Of a stretch of 64,000 bases of DNA, positions 7,944-17,351 are shown piece after piece (position 1 is the stretch's first letter; every line of letters begins with the position of its first letter). Position numbers and translations under genes: made by a program. Origin of the DNA: Holophagaceae bacterium (GTDB taxonomy: Bacteria > Acidobacteriota > Holophagae > Holophagales > Holophagaceae); contig JADJVL010000003.1 of assembly GCA_016710635.1 (NCBI GenBank), positions 298,149 to 362,148 of the forward strand, in the 5' to 3' direction. The notes below the pieces were generated by a model. It made no database searches, was not told the origin of the DNA, and was given only the letters and a program-made list of their open reading frames with translations.

Positions 7944-9164
7944 ATGGATGTCCCCCGCGAACCCCGGCCCAAACGCCACCGCTACGTGGCCTACGGCATC
8001 GCGGGGCTCGGGGTGCTGGCCCTGACCATCGCGCTGGCGCGGCTGAAGCCCGCGGCGCTGGCCGCGGAGCGGAGCAGCCTCCTCATCGATGAGGTGAAGC
8101 GCGGGCCCATGGTCTTCCAGGTCCGGGGCACGGGCATCCTGGTGCCCGTCGAGGTGCGCATCCTGACGGTGCCCACGGGCTGCAAGGTGGAGCGGGTGCT
8201 CCTCTTCCCCGGCACCGAGGTGAAGGAGGACAGCGTCATCGCCGAGCTGTCGAGCCCGGAACTCCAGCAGGCCGCGGAAGACGCCATGTGGACCCTCCGC
8301 AAGGCCCAGTCCGAATACGAGCTGAGCTACCTGAACCAGAAGGGCGCCACCGCCAGCGCCAAGGCCGCCCTCCAGGAGGCCCAGGCCGGCATGCGCGCCG
8401 GAGAACGGCTGCGCCAGGAGGGCCTGCTGTCGGAAAGCGATGTCCTCAAGGCCCAGGTGCGCCTGGAGGAAAGCCAGGCCCGCTTCGCCATGGACCAGGC
8501 CCGCATGGACCTCTACGAAGGCAAGGGCGGCCGCTCCTCCCCGGCCCGGGCGGCCATGGAGCAGGCCCGGGCCCAGTGGACCCTGAAGCAGGCCCAGGTG
8601 GCGGCCCTGAAGGTGCGGCCGGGCATGGCGGGCATCCTCCAGCAGGTGCCCCTGCAGGTGGGCCAGCAGCTGGCCCCGGGCGCCACCCTGGCCAAGGTGG
8701 CCAAGGCCCTGCCCCTGAAGGCGGAGCTGAAAGTGAGCGAGACCCAGGCCAAGGACCTCCTCGCCGGCCAGCGGGTCAGCATCGATACCCGCAACGGCCT
8801 CGTGGAAGGCCGCGTCCTGCGCATCGATCCCGCGGTGCAGAATGGCACCGTCACCGTGGACGCCAGCCTCGAGGGTCCCCTGCCCAAGGGCGCCCGGCCG
8901 GACCTCAGCGTCGAAGGCATCATCGAGCTGGACCGCGCCGACAGCGGCGTCTTCGTCGGGCGGCCCGTCCAGGCCCAGTCCCACGCCTCGGCGACCCTTT
9001 TCAAGCTGAGCGCCGACGGCACCGAAGCCACCCGGGTGAAGGTCCGCTTCGGCCGCGGCTCCGTCAGCACCATCGAGGTCCTCGAGGGCCTCCAGCCCGG
9101 GGACAAGGTGCTCCTGTCGGACATCTCCCCCTACGACGGCCAGGACCGCATCCGCATCAAGTAG
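7944..9164 (+). CDS. efflux periplasmic adaptor (HlyD/MacA-like)
   Basis: A 406-aa membrane fusion protein that links an inner-membrane ABC permease to an outer-membrane exit duct. One N-terminal anchor helix (YVAYGIAGLGVLALTIALA) is followed by a lipoyl half-domain, a coiled-coil hairpin of about 110 residues (rich in KAQSEYELSYLNQ, AKAALQEAQAG, QARFAMDQARMD), then the second lipoyl half (VRPGMAGILQQVPLQVGQQLAPGATL). Beta-barrel and membrane-proximal domains end at GLQPGDKVLLSDISPYDG. The ATG at 7944 has an AGGAG site and follows the sigma-54-like element. It starts the locus of adaptor, ATPase and three permeases. The substrate is unknown. Confidence 0.9.
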   Translation: MDVPREPRPKRHRYVAYGIAGLGVLALTIALARLKPAALAAERSSLLIDEVKRGPMVFQVRGTGILVPVEVRILTVPTGCKVERVLLFPGTEVKEDSVIAELSSPELQQAAEDAMWTLRKAQSEYELSYLNQKGATASAKAALQEAQAGMRAGERLRQEGLLSESDVLKAQVRLEESQARFAMDQARMDLYEGKGGRSSPARAAMEQARAQWTLKQAQVAALKVRPGMAGILQQVPLQVGQQLAPGATLAKVAKALPLKAELKVSETQAKDLLAGQRVSIDTRNGLVEGRVLRIDPAVQNGTVTVDASLEGPLPKGARPDLSVEGIIELDRADSGVFVGRPVQAQSHASATLFKLSADGTEATRVKVRFGRGSVSTIEVLEGLQPGDKVLLSDISPYDGQDRIRIK

Positions 9165-9220
9165 CCCAACCCCCGAGCCCGCCCGCTTCCCTTCCCCCAC
9201 GGACCCCCGACGGAGCCCCC

Positions 9221-9949
9221 ATGACCACGAACCCCATCATCCGCCTCGAGAGCATCAAGAAGGTCTTCACCACCGACGAAGTGGAGACCCACGCCCTCGC
9301 CGACATCCACCTGGAAATCCGGGAAGGGGAGTTTCTCTCCATCGCCGGACCCTCGGGCTGCGGCAAGTCCACCCTCCTGGCCATCCTCGGGCTTCTGGAC
9401 GCGCCGTCGGGTGGACTCTACGAATTGAGCGGCAAGCCCGTGGCGCGCCTCAACCTGAGCGACCGGGCCCGCATCCGCAACCGGGAGATCGGCTTCATCT
9501 TCCAGAGCTTCAACCTCATCGGCGACCTCACGGTCTTCGAGAACGTGGAGCTGCCCCTGGTCTACCGGGGCATGCCCGGCGGCGAGCGCCGCACCCGGGT
9601 GATGCTCGCCCTCGAAGAGGTGGGCATGGTCCACCGGGCCAACCACCTGCCCGCCCAGCTCAGCGGCGGCCAGCAGCAGCGCGTCGCCGTGGCCCGGGCC
9701 GTGGCGGGCCGGCCCACCATCCTGCTGGCGGACGAGCCCACCGGCAACCTGGACAGCACCAACGGCGAATCGGTGATGGAGCTGCTCAAGGGCCTGCACC
9801 GCCGCGGCTCCACCATCTGCATGGTGACCCACGATTCCCGCTTCGCGAACTTCGCCGACCGCACCGTACAGCTCTTCGACGGCCGCGTGGTGGAGGAGCG
9901 CCAGGGCGGCGCGAACGGCCGGCCGGCGTCCGCCGCGCTGCAGCACTGA
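9221..9949 (+). CDS. ABC transporter ATPase (MacB/LolD type)
   Basis: A 242-aa nucleotide-binding protein that powers the neighbouring FtsX-type permeases. Walker A is GPSGCGKST, the Q-loop is FIFQSFNLI, the signature is LSGGQQQRVAVARA, Walker B is ILLADEPTGNLD and the switch histidine is in MVTHDSRF. The FxSFNL Q-loop and LADEPTGNLDS are typical of the LolD/MacB subfamily. Unlike MacB, the permease is a separate polypeptide. It is 56 bases after the adaptor and 9 before the first permease. Confidence 0.95.
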   Translation: MTTNPIIRLESIKKVFTTDEVETHALADIHLEIREGEFLSIAGPSGCGKSTLLAILGLLDAPSGGLYELSGKPVARLNLSDRARIRNREIGFIFQSFNLIGDLTVFENVELPLVYRGMPGGERRTRVMLALEEVGMVHRANHLPAQLSGGQQQRVAVARAVAGRPTILLADEPTGNLDSTNGESVMELLKGLHRRGSTICMVTHDSRFANFADRTVQLFDGRVVEERQGGANGRPASAALQH

Positions 9950-9958
9950 GGAGCCCCC

Positions 9959-12343
9959 ATGCCCGGCCTCCTCAACGACCTCCGCCACGCCCTCCGGGCC
10001 CTGCTCCGGGCACGGGGCTTCGCCACCGCCGCCCTCCTGGCCCTCGCCCTTGGCATCGGCGCCAACACGGCGGTGTACAGCATGCTCCACACCATGGTGC
10101 TGACGCCCCTGCCCTTCAAGGACCCGGAGCGCGTCATGAGCCTCTGGGGGACCGTGACGGCCAACCCGGGCTGGACCGCCTCCCTCTCCTGGTCGCGGCT
10201 CAGGGACTGGGCTGCGCGCAACCGCACCTTCGAGGCCCTCGCCGGCGTGGACAGCGTCGCCATGAATCTCGGGGGCCTGGAAACGCCCCAGCGGGTGCAG
10301 GTAGGCGCGGTGACGGAGGGCTTCTTCAATGTCTTCCAGGTCCGGCCGGTCCAGGGCCGCACCCTGCTGCCTTCGGACCCCGAAGGCTCCCCGGTGGTGG
10401 TCCTGTCGGAAGGCCTCTGGCGCCGGGTCTACGGCGGCGACCCCGCCCTGCTGGGCCGGGAGGTGCGGCTGAACGGGCTGAGTCATACGGTGGTGGGCAT
10501 CCTGCCCGGCACCTTCGCCTTCAACGGCCGGGAGGCCTTCGTGCCCCTGAAGCCCCGGCAGGCGGAGAAGGAACGCCGCAACATGAACTTCCTGATCGCC
10601 TACGGACGCCTGAAGGCCGGGGTGACCCTGGCCCAGGCCCGGGAGGATCTGGCCACCGTGTGCCAGGCCCTCGCCACCGAGCAGGAAGGCGACCGGGGCC
10701 GGGGCGCCCTGGTCCGGACCTACCGGGAGGACCGCTACGGCTCCCAGGGTTCCGTGATCCTGCTGCTGGGCCTGGCCGCGGGGCTGGTCCTGCTGATCGC
10801 CTGCATCAACGTGGCCAACCAGCTCCTGGCCCGCGCCACCGGCCGCCTGCGGGACATGGCGGTGCGCGCCGCCCTGGGGGGCGGCCGGCTCCAGGTCATC
10901 GCGCCGTCCCTGGCGGAGTGCCTGCTGATCTCCCTCGTCGGCGCCGCCGCCGGGCTCCTCGTCGCCCATCTCGCCCTAGACCTTCTGCGCCCCCTGGTGC
11001 CCGCGGACCTCGCCCAGACCCGGGCCCTTGGGCTGCACCTGCCGACCCTGGGCCTCACCCTCGCCACCGCGCTGCTGACGGCCCTGCTCTGTGGCAGCGC
11101 GCCGGGGCTGCTCCTGCTCAAGCTGAACCTGGCCCAGCACCTGAAGGAGGGTTCCAAGAGCACCGAATCCCGGGGGCGCCGGCACCTGCGGAACGCCCTG
11201 GTCGTGGCCCAGGTGGCCCTGGCCCTGATGCTGGTCTCGGGCTTCAGCGCCGCCTACTTCAGCGTCAACAAGCTCCTCGCGGTGCCCCTCGGCGTGCGCA
11301 CCGAGGCCGTGCAGGCCTTTTCCATCCAGCCTTCCCCCTCGATCCACACCGACGAGGCCAGCCGCCTCCGGGCCATGCGGAACGTCCTGGAGGCCGTGCG
11401 CAGCGTCCCCAGCGTCGAGCAGGCGGGCTGGATCGACTACATGCCCACCCTGCAGTCAGGGCGGAACGCCACCTTCAAGACCCGCGGCCGGGAGCCGCTG
11501 GAAACGGACCTGGCAGAGGTCCGGGCGATCTCCCCGGAAGCCCTGCCGGTGCTCGGCGTTCCCCTGGTGCGCGGCCGCGCTTTCGAGGATGCCGACCTGG
11601 TCCTGAATCCCAAGGCCGTGCTCATCAACGCCGGGCTGGCGGACCAGTACTTCCCCGGCCGCGACCCGGTGGGGCAGGAGATCGGCTTCGGGTCCGACTG
11701 GTTCCAGGTGGCCGGCGTCGTCGGCGACGTGCGGCATTCGGGACCGCGGCGCAAGGGCCTCCTCAACACGGTCTACTTCCCCGCGGTGGAGACCTTCAGC
11801 CCCCAGTCCGCCTGGATCGTCCTGCGCTCGCGGCAGCAGGGCGAAGCCCTCCTCGGCCCCCTCCGGGCAGCGGTGCGGCGGGTGGATCCCGACCTGCCGG
11901 TGGTCCGCCTCCAGTCCCTCGCCGAGATCGCCGGCCGCACCGTGCGCGGGGAGCGGGTGATCACCCTGCTGCTCGGCCTCTTCGCCGCCATCGCCGCCCT
12001 GCTCGCCCTCCTCGGCATCCACGGCTCGCTTTCGTACTCCGTGGCCCAGCGCACCCAGGAGATCGGCATCCGCATGGCCCTGGGCGCGCCCTCGGGCCGG
12101 GTGGTTCGGGACGTGGTGCGGGAAGGCCTGGTTCTGGCGGGTCTGGGCCTGCTCCTCGGCATCGCCGGCGCCTTCGCCTTCTCTGGCGCGCTGCGTAGCC
12201 TCGTCTTCGAAGTGAACCCCACCGATCCGCTGCTCCTCGCTGCGGCCTCCGCCGTGCTGCTGGCCACCGCGGCCCTGGCCTGCCTCTTCCCCGCCCTGCG
12301 CGCGTCGCGCGTGGATCCCGCCGTGGCCCTCCGCGCCGAGTGA
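9959..12343 (+). CDS. ADOP-family duplicated ABC permease 1
   Basis: A 794-aa inner-membrane permease with two MacB-PCD/FtsX units in one chain. It starts with LLNDLRHALRALLRARGFATAALLALALGIGANTAVYSM, the hallmark N terminus of the acidobacterial ADOP permeases. A periplasmic domain follows, then FtsX helices near residues 265-390. A second MacB-PCD domain is followed by helices in the last 130 residues that contain TQEIGIRMALGAPSGRVV. The family is known to expand greatly in Acidobacteria. It carries no ATPase domain and probably uses the ATPase encoded just upstream. Confidence 0.92.
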   Translation: MPGLLNDLRHALRALLRARGFATAALLALALGIGANTAVYSMLHTMVLTPLPFKDPERVMSLWGTVTANPGWTASLSWSRLRDWAARNRTFEALAGVDSVAMNLGGLETPQRVQVGAVTEGFFNVFQVRPVQGRTLLPSDPEGSPVVVLSEGLWRRVYGGDPALLGREVRLNGLSHTVVGILPGTFAFNGREAFVPLKPRQAEKERRNMNFLIAYGRLKAGVTLAQAREDLATVCQALATEQEGDRGRGALVRTYREDRYGSQGSVILLLGLAAGLVLLIACINVANQLLARATGRLRDMAVRAALGGGRLQVIAPSLAECLLISLVGAAAGLLVAHLALDLLRPLVPADLAQTRALGLHLPTLGLTLATALLTALLCGSAPGLLLLKLNLAQHLKEGSKSTESRGRRHLRNALVVAQVALALMLVSGFSAAYFSVNKLLAVPLGVRTEAVQAFSIQPSPSIHTDEASRLRAMRNVLEAVRSVPSVEQAGWIDYMPTLQSGRNATFKTRGREPLETDLAEVRAISPEALPVLGVPLVRGRAFEDADLVLNPKAVLINAGLADQYFPGRDPVGQEIGFGSDWFQVAGVVGDVRHSGPRRKGLLNTVYFPAVETFSPQSAWIVLRSRQQGEALLGPLRAAVRRVDPDLPVVRLQSLAEIAGRTVRGERVITLLLGLFAAIAALLALLGIHGSLSYSVAQRTQEIGIRMALGAPSGRVVRDVVREGLVLAGLGLLLGIAGAFAFSGALRSLVFEVNPTDPLLLAAASAVLLATAALACLFPALRASRVDPAVALRAE

Positions 12344-12381
12344 ACCTTCGCCGAGTGAACCCTCTTCGATCCGGAGCTCCC

Positions 12382-14793
12382 ATGGGCGTCTTCCTCCACG
12401 ACCTCTCCCACGCCTTCCGCGGCCTGCTGCGGTCCCCGGGCTTCACCGCCACCGCGGTCCTCACCCTGGCCCTGGGCATCGGCGCCAACAGCGCCATCTT
12501 CAGCCTGGTGGACCGCATGATGCTGCGCCCCCTGCCCCTGCCCGACCCGGGCCGACTCATGGTGGTGACCGAGTACTCAGGGCGCACCGCGGCGCCCCGG
12601 GACAACCTCTCCTGGCCCGACTTCCTGGACCTCCAGCGGGAGGCCACCCAGTTCACGGGTCTGGCGGCCCTGCGCAGCACGGGCCTGAACCTCACTGGCG
12701 ACGCCGAGCCCGAACAGGTCCGCGCCGGCATGGTGACCGCCAACTTCTTCGATGTCCTGCAGGTGCAGCCCCGCGCCGGACGCGGCTTCAGGGCGGAAGA
12801 GGGCCAGCCCGGCGGCCCTCGGGCGGTGGTGCTCAGCGACCGGCTCTGGAAGCGCCGCTTCGGCGCCGATCCCGCCCTCGTGGGGCGGACGATCCGGGTG
12901 AACGGCGACGACACCCTGGTGGCGGGCGTCCTCGCCCCGGACTTCGAATTCCCCTACCAGCTGCGGGGCGTGGACCTCTTCGTCCCCATGGCCCTGACGC
13001 CGGACCAGCGGCAGAGCCGCGGCTCCCACTTCCTGGGCGGCGTCGGGCGCTTGAAGCCCGGTGCGACCCTGGCGTCGGCGCGGCAGGAGGTCGCCGCCAT
13101 CATCGCCCGCCTCGAGAAGGCCTATCCGGAATCGAACACGAACTACGTCGCCAAGGTCGTGCCTGTTCAGGAGGAGGTGCTGCGCAAGGCGAAACCCGTG
13201 CTCTGGAGCCTGCTGGGGGCCGTGGGCTTCGTCCTGCTCATCGCCTGCGCCAATGTGGCCAACCTCCTGCTGGCCCGCAGCGCCGGCCGCGAGCGGGAGC
13301 TCGCCATCCGCGCCGCCCTGGGCGCCGACCGCCGGCGCCTCGTCGCCCAGCTGCTGACGGAAAGCCTGCTCCTGGGCCTCCTGGGCGGCGCGGCCGGGCT
13401 CCTGGTGGCCCAGTGGGCCGCCGGCGGCCTCGGCCACATCCTGCCCCTCCGCCTGCCCCCCGGCGGGTCGGCCCTGGACGGCCGCGTCCTCGCCTTTACC
13501 GGCGTGCTGTCCCTGGCGACGGTCCTCGTCTTCGGCGCCATCCCCGCCCTCCAGGCTTCCCGCGGCGATCTGCAGGAAGGCCTGCGGGAGGGTTCCAAGG
13601 GCAGCGCCTCGCCGGTGCAGCAACGCCTGCGCAGCACCCTCGTGGCGGTGGAAGTGGCCCTGGCCACGGCCCTGCTGGTGGGTTCCGGGCTCATGCTGCG
13701 GAGCCTCTGGAAGCTGCAGCATGTCGATCCGGGCTTCGACGCCAACGGCGTCGTGATCGCCTCCCTGGACCTGCCCGTCCGCAAGTACCCCGGCGCCGCG
13801 GCGCGGCGGGCCTTCTCCGAGCAGGTGGTGCAGCGCCTCGCCGCGGCCCCCGGCGTGCAGTCCGCCGCCACCGCCGACATCGTCCCCCTCAACGGCATGA
13901 GCACCACCAGTTCCTACAGCGTGGAAGGCGTGCCCGACACGGACCGTCCGAACGTGGCCCTGCACCAGGACGTCAGCCCCGGGTACTTCCGCACCTTCGG
14001 CATCCCCATCCTCCAGGGCCGCACCTTCCAGGCCGAGGACAGCGCCGTGGTGCTGGTCAGCCGCCAGATGGCCCGCCGCCACTGGCCCGGCCAGGACCCC
14101 GTCGGCAAGCGCATCTCCATGGCGGGGGACCAGGGCCCCTGGCTCACGGTCATCGGCGTGGCCGGGGACGTGCGCTACGAAAGCCTCGCCGAGGAGCCCG
14201 CACCCCAGTTCTACCTGCCCCTGATGGATCCCGCCGCCACCGGCGACCGCATCACCCTGCTTTCCGTCCTGGTCCGCGGCGCCGCGGGCCCGGAGACCCT
14301 GAAGCCGGTCCTGAAGGCCGCCCTCCGGGAGGCGGATCCGGAGATGCCCCTCACCCGGGTCCGCGCCATGGACGACCTCTTGGCGGACGACCGGCGGGAG
14401 TCCCGGGCCCGCACCCTGCTGTTCTCGGTCTTCGCCGGCCTGGCCCTGCTGCTGGCGGCCGGGGGCATCTACGGCGTCACCAGCACCCTCGTGGCCCAGC
14501 GCACAAGGGAGATCGGGATCCGCATGGCCCTCGGCGCCCAGGTGCGGGACGTCCTGCGGCTGGTGGTGGGCCAGGGCTTCCGCACCATCGGCCTCGGCAT
14601 GGGGGCCGGCCTCGTGGCCACCGTCGCCCTCGGGCGCCTCATCCAGAGCCAGCTCATGGGCATCAGCCCCCTGGATCCGCCGACCTATACGGCCGTCTTT
14701 GCCGTGCTGGGCGCCGTAGCCCTCGCCGCCACCCTCCTGCCGGCCCTGCGGGCCGCCAAGGTGGATCCGGCGGTGGCGTTGCGCACGGAGTAG
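12382..14793 (+). CDS. ADOP-family duplicated ABC permease 2
   Basis: An 803-aa paralogue of the upstream permease with the same double MacB-PCD/FtsX layout. It opens with FLHDLSHAFRGLLRSPGFTATAVLTLALGIGANSAIFSLVDRM and ends with AALRAAKVDPAVALRTE, the usual ADOP tail. FtsX repeats carry RERELAIRAALGADRRRLV and TREIGIRMALGAQVRDVL. The start at 12382 was preferred over one 14 codons earlier because it has a GGAG site and aligns with the other ADOP starts. A short direct repeat (CCGAGTGAACC) spans the stop codon of permease 1 and the gap. Sequence is diverged from copies 1 and 3, so this is an old duplication. Confidence 0.92.
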   Translation: MGVFLHDLSHAFRGLLRSPGFTATAVLTLALGIGANSAIFSLVDRMMLRPLPLPDPGRLMVVTEYSGRTAAPRDNLSWPDFLDLQREATQFTGLAALRSTGLNLTGDAEPEQVRAGMVTANFFDVLQVQPRAGRGFRAEEGQPGGPRAVVLSDRLWKRRFGADPALVGRTIRVNGDDTLVAGVLAPDFEFPYQLRGVDLFVPMALTPDQRQSRGSHFLGGVGRLKPGATLASARQEVAAIIARLEKAYPESNTNYVAKVVPVQEEVLRKAKPVLWSLLGAVGFVLLIACANVANLLLARSAGRERELAIRAALGADRRRLVAQLLTESLLLGLLGGAAGLLVAQWAAGGLGHILPLRLPPGGSALDGRVLAFTGVLSLATVLVFGAIPALQASRGDLQEGLREGSKGSASPVQQRLRSTLVAVEVALATALLVGSGLMLRSLWKLQHVDPGFDANGVVIASLDLPVRKYPGAAARRAFSEQVVQRLAAAPGVQSAATADIVPLNGMSTTSSYSVEGVPDTDRPNVALHQDVSPGYFRTFGIPILQGRTFQAEDSAVVLVSRQMARRHWPGQDPVGKRISMAGDQGPWLTVIGVAGDVRYESLAEEPAPQFYLPLMDPAATGDRITLLSVLVRGAAGPETLKPVLKAALREADPEMPLTRVRAMDDLLADDRRESRARTLLFSVFAGLALLLAAGGIYGVTSTLVAQRTREIGIRMALGAQVRDVLRLVVGQGFRTIGLGMGAGLVATVALGRLIQSQLMGISPLDPPTYTAVFAVLGAVALAATLLPALRAAKVDPAVALRTE

Positions 14794-14814
14794 CTCCAAT
14801 CCATCGGAGGCAGC

Positions 14815-17259
14815 ATGGGACTCCTCGCCCACGATCTGGTCCAGGCCTTCCGCCAGTTGCGGCGCCGCCCCGTCTTCACGGCCGCGGCGCTGCTCACCCT
14901 GGGCATCGGCATCGCCGCCAGCACGGCCATCTTCTCCCTCGTGGACCGGGCCCTCCTCCGGCCGCTGCCTTATCCCCACGCCGATCGCCTGGTGCAGGTC
15001 TTCGGCACCGGCGGGGACCGCATCCTGCAGCGGCATGAGCTGAGCCACCCGGATTTCGTGGACCTGCGTTCCGGGCTCCGGTCCTTCCAGGCCCTGGCCG
15101 GCTACCGCGGCCGGGGCACCCTGGCCCTGCAGACGCCGGAGGGCCAGGTCCCCCTCAGCGCCACCGCCGCCACCGCGGGCTTCTTCGACTTGCTGGGCGC
15201 GCCCCCCGCCGTGGGCCGGGAGTTCCGGGCCGAGGAGACGCGCCGGGGAGGGCCGCCGGCGGTGATGCTTTCCCACGGGCTCTGGGCCGCGCGTTTCGGT
15301 GGCGATGCGTCCATCCTCGGCCACAGCCTCGTGCTGGACGGCAAGGCCCACCCGGTGGTGGGCGTCCTGCCCGCCGGCTTCAGCCTGCCGGGCCGCGCGC
15401 CTTCCGATGTCTGGCTGCCGGCCCAGCCCAGCGAACGGGAGGAAGGCAACCGGGGGGCCTACCGGCTGAACACCCTCGGCCGCCTGCAGGACGGCGTGGA
15501 CCCTGCCGAGGCCCAGGCCGAGCTGGACACCCTCGGTCGGCGGCTGGCGGCAGCCTATGCCGGCGCGGAGGCCGGCGGCGGCTTCCTCGCGGTGCCCCTG
15601 GAGGCGCTGGCGCGGGGCCCCGTGCGGCCCCTCCTGCTGGCCCTGCTGGCGGCGGTGGGCCTCGTCCTGCTCATCGCCTGCGCCAACATCGCCAACCTGC
15701 AGCTGGCGCACCTTTCCAGCCGGGGCCGGGAGCTCGCGGTGCGGGCGGCCCTGGGGGCGGACCGCAGGCAGCTGGTCCAGCAGATGGTTCTGGAGAGCCT
15801 AGTCCTGGGCCTCCTGGGCGGCGCCCTGGGGGCGCTGCTGGCGGCCTGGGGCCTTGGCCTCGTGCGGGGCCTGCTTCCCGAAGGCCAGCGGCTCGCCTTC
15901 CCCTTTCTCGCGGCGGCGGCGGTGGATCCACGGGCCCTGGGCTTCACCTTCCTGATCGCCCTGGGCACGGGCCTCGGCTGCGGCCTGCTGCCGGCCCTCC
16001 AGGCCTCCCGGAACCTGCGGCTGGCCGCCTCCCTGCAGGGCCGCGCCCTGGAAACCGAAGGCCCTGGGGGCCGGCGGCTCCGGCGCAGCCTGGCGGTGGC
16101 CGAGCTGGCCTTGGGGCTGGTGCTGCTGGCCGGCGCCGGGCTGGCCGTCCAGAGCTTCCTCCGGGTGCTGAACCGGAATCCCGGCTTCCAGGTGCGGGGC
16201 CTCGCCACCGCTGGGTTCCAGCTGCCCCGGAGCCGGGCGGCGGATCCGGCGGCCCTGGTCCGCGCCAACCAGGACCTGCGGGCGCGGCTGGAGGCCCTGC
16301 CCGGGGTGCGTGGCGCCACCACCGTGGACGTGCCGCCCCTCAACGGCGGCGGCAACACCAGCGACTACACCGTGGAGGGCCGCCCCGAGCCCCGTCCCGG
16401 CGAGCGCCCCTCCGCCAACATCCGCACGGTGGCTCCGGGCTACTTCGCGGTCCTGGGGATCCCCCTGCGCCGCGGCCGCGCCTTCGGCCCGGAGGAGGAA
16501 GCGCCGGAACCCCGCCGCGTCGTCATCAACCAGCTCCTGGCGGACCAGGTGTTCCAGGGGGTCGAACCCCTCGGCCAGCGGCTGCGCTTCGAGGGCGCCG
16601 CGGGACTTGCGGCCTGGGAGATCATCGGCGTCGCCGGCAATGAGGTGCTGTCGACCCTGGACGGGCGCCCCACGCCCGCAGTCTATTTCCCCTTCGCCCA
16701 GGACCCCGGCGTGCGAATGGCGGTGCTGGTCCGCGAGGATGGGGAGGGCCCGGGCAGGCTGCTGGGCGCCGTGCGGAAGGAACTCCAGGACCTCGATCCC
16801 GGGGCCCTGATCACCGGCCTGGGCAGCCTGGAGCGCACCCTCCAGAACACCCCCGACGCCTTCCGGCGGCGCTTCCTCGCCCAACTCACCGCCTGCTTCG
16901 GCGGGGCCGCCGCCGTGCTGGCGCTGCTGGGCGTCTATGGCGTGGTGGCCTTCTCCGTGGGCCAGCGGCGCCTGGAATTCGGCATCCGCATGGCCCTGGG
17001 CGCCCGGGCCGCCGACATCCTGGCGCTCGTGCTGGGGGAAGGCCTGCGCATCGTCGGGGCCGGCCTGGGCCTGGGCCTCGTGGGCTGCCTAGTGCTCTCC
17101 CGGCTGCTGGCGGGCCTCCTCTTCGGCATCGCGCCGTGGGATCCCGCCACCCTGGGGGCCGCCACCCTCCTGCTCGGCGCCACCGCCCTGGCCGCCTGCC
17201 TCCCCCCCGCCCTCGGCGCCGCCCGGGTGGATCCCGGCGTGGCCCTGAGGTCGGAGTGA
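14815..17259 (+). CDS. ADOP-family duplicated ABC permease 3
   Basis: An 814-aa third member of the tandem set, with the same domain order: N-terminal amphipathic start (LLAHDLVQAFRQLRRRPVFTAAALL), periplasmic domain, FtsX helices with RGRELAVRAALGADRRQLV, second periplasmic domain, and final FtsX helices with RLEFGIRMALGARAADIL. It ends in ARVDPGVALRSE. An ATCGGAGG ribosome site lies before the ATG, 21 bases after permease 2. It is the last transport gene before the regulator. The first conserved glycines of the N-terminal helix read LGIGIAAST instead of LGIGANS, a small divergence from the other two. Confidence 0.92.
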   Translation: MGLLAHDLVQAFRQLRRRPVFTAAALLTLGIGIAASTAIFSLVDRALLRPLPYPHADRLVQVFGTGGDRILQRHELSHPDFVDLRSGLRSFQALAGYRGRGTLALQTPEGQVPLSATAATAGFFDLLGAPPAVGREFRAEETRRGGPPAVMLSHGLWAARFGGDASILGHSLVLDGKAHPVVGVLPAGFSLPGRAPSDVWLPAQPSEREEGNRGAYRLNTLGRLQDGVDPAEAQAELDTLGRRLAAAYAGAEAGGGFLAVPLEALARGPVRPLLLALLAAVGLVLLIACANIANLQLAHLSSRGRELAVRAALGADRRQLVQQMVLESLVLGLLGGALGALLAAWGLGLVRGLLPEGQRLAFPFLAAAAVDPRALGFTFLIALGTGLGCGLLPALQASRNLRLAASLQGRALETEGPGGRRLRRSLAVAELALGLVLLAGAGLAVQSFLRVLNRNPGFQVRGLATAGFQLPRSRAADPAALVRANQDLRARLEALPGVRGATTVDVPPLNGGGNTSDYTVEGRPEPRPGERPSANIRTVAPGYFAVLGIPLRRGRAFGPEEEAPEPRRVVINQLLADQVFQGVEPLGQRLRFEGAAGLAAWEIIGVAGNEVLSTLDGRPTPAVYFPFAQDPGVRMAVLVREDGEGPGRLLGAVRKELQDLDPGALITGLGSLERTLQNTPDAFRRRFLAQLTACFGGAAAVLALLGVYGVVAFSVGQRRLEFGIRMALGARAADILALVLGEGLRIVGAGLGLGLVGCLVLSRLLAGLLFGIAPWDPATLGAATLLLGATALAACLPPALGAARVDPGVALRSE

Positions 17260-17351
17260 AACGGCTACCCTGGGTGGACCATGCCCCCTGAAGCAGCCTT
17301 TTTTTCGGCCACAGCGCGCACGCCTTTGCCGGGGCTCCGGAGGGCTCCGCA

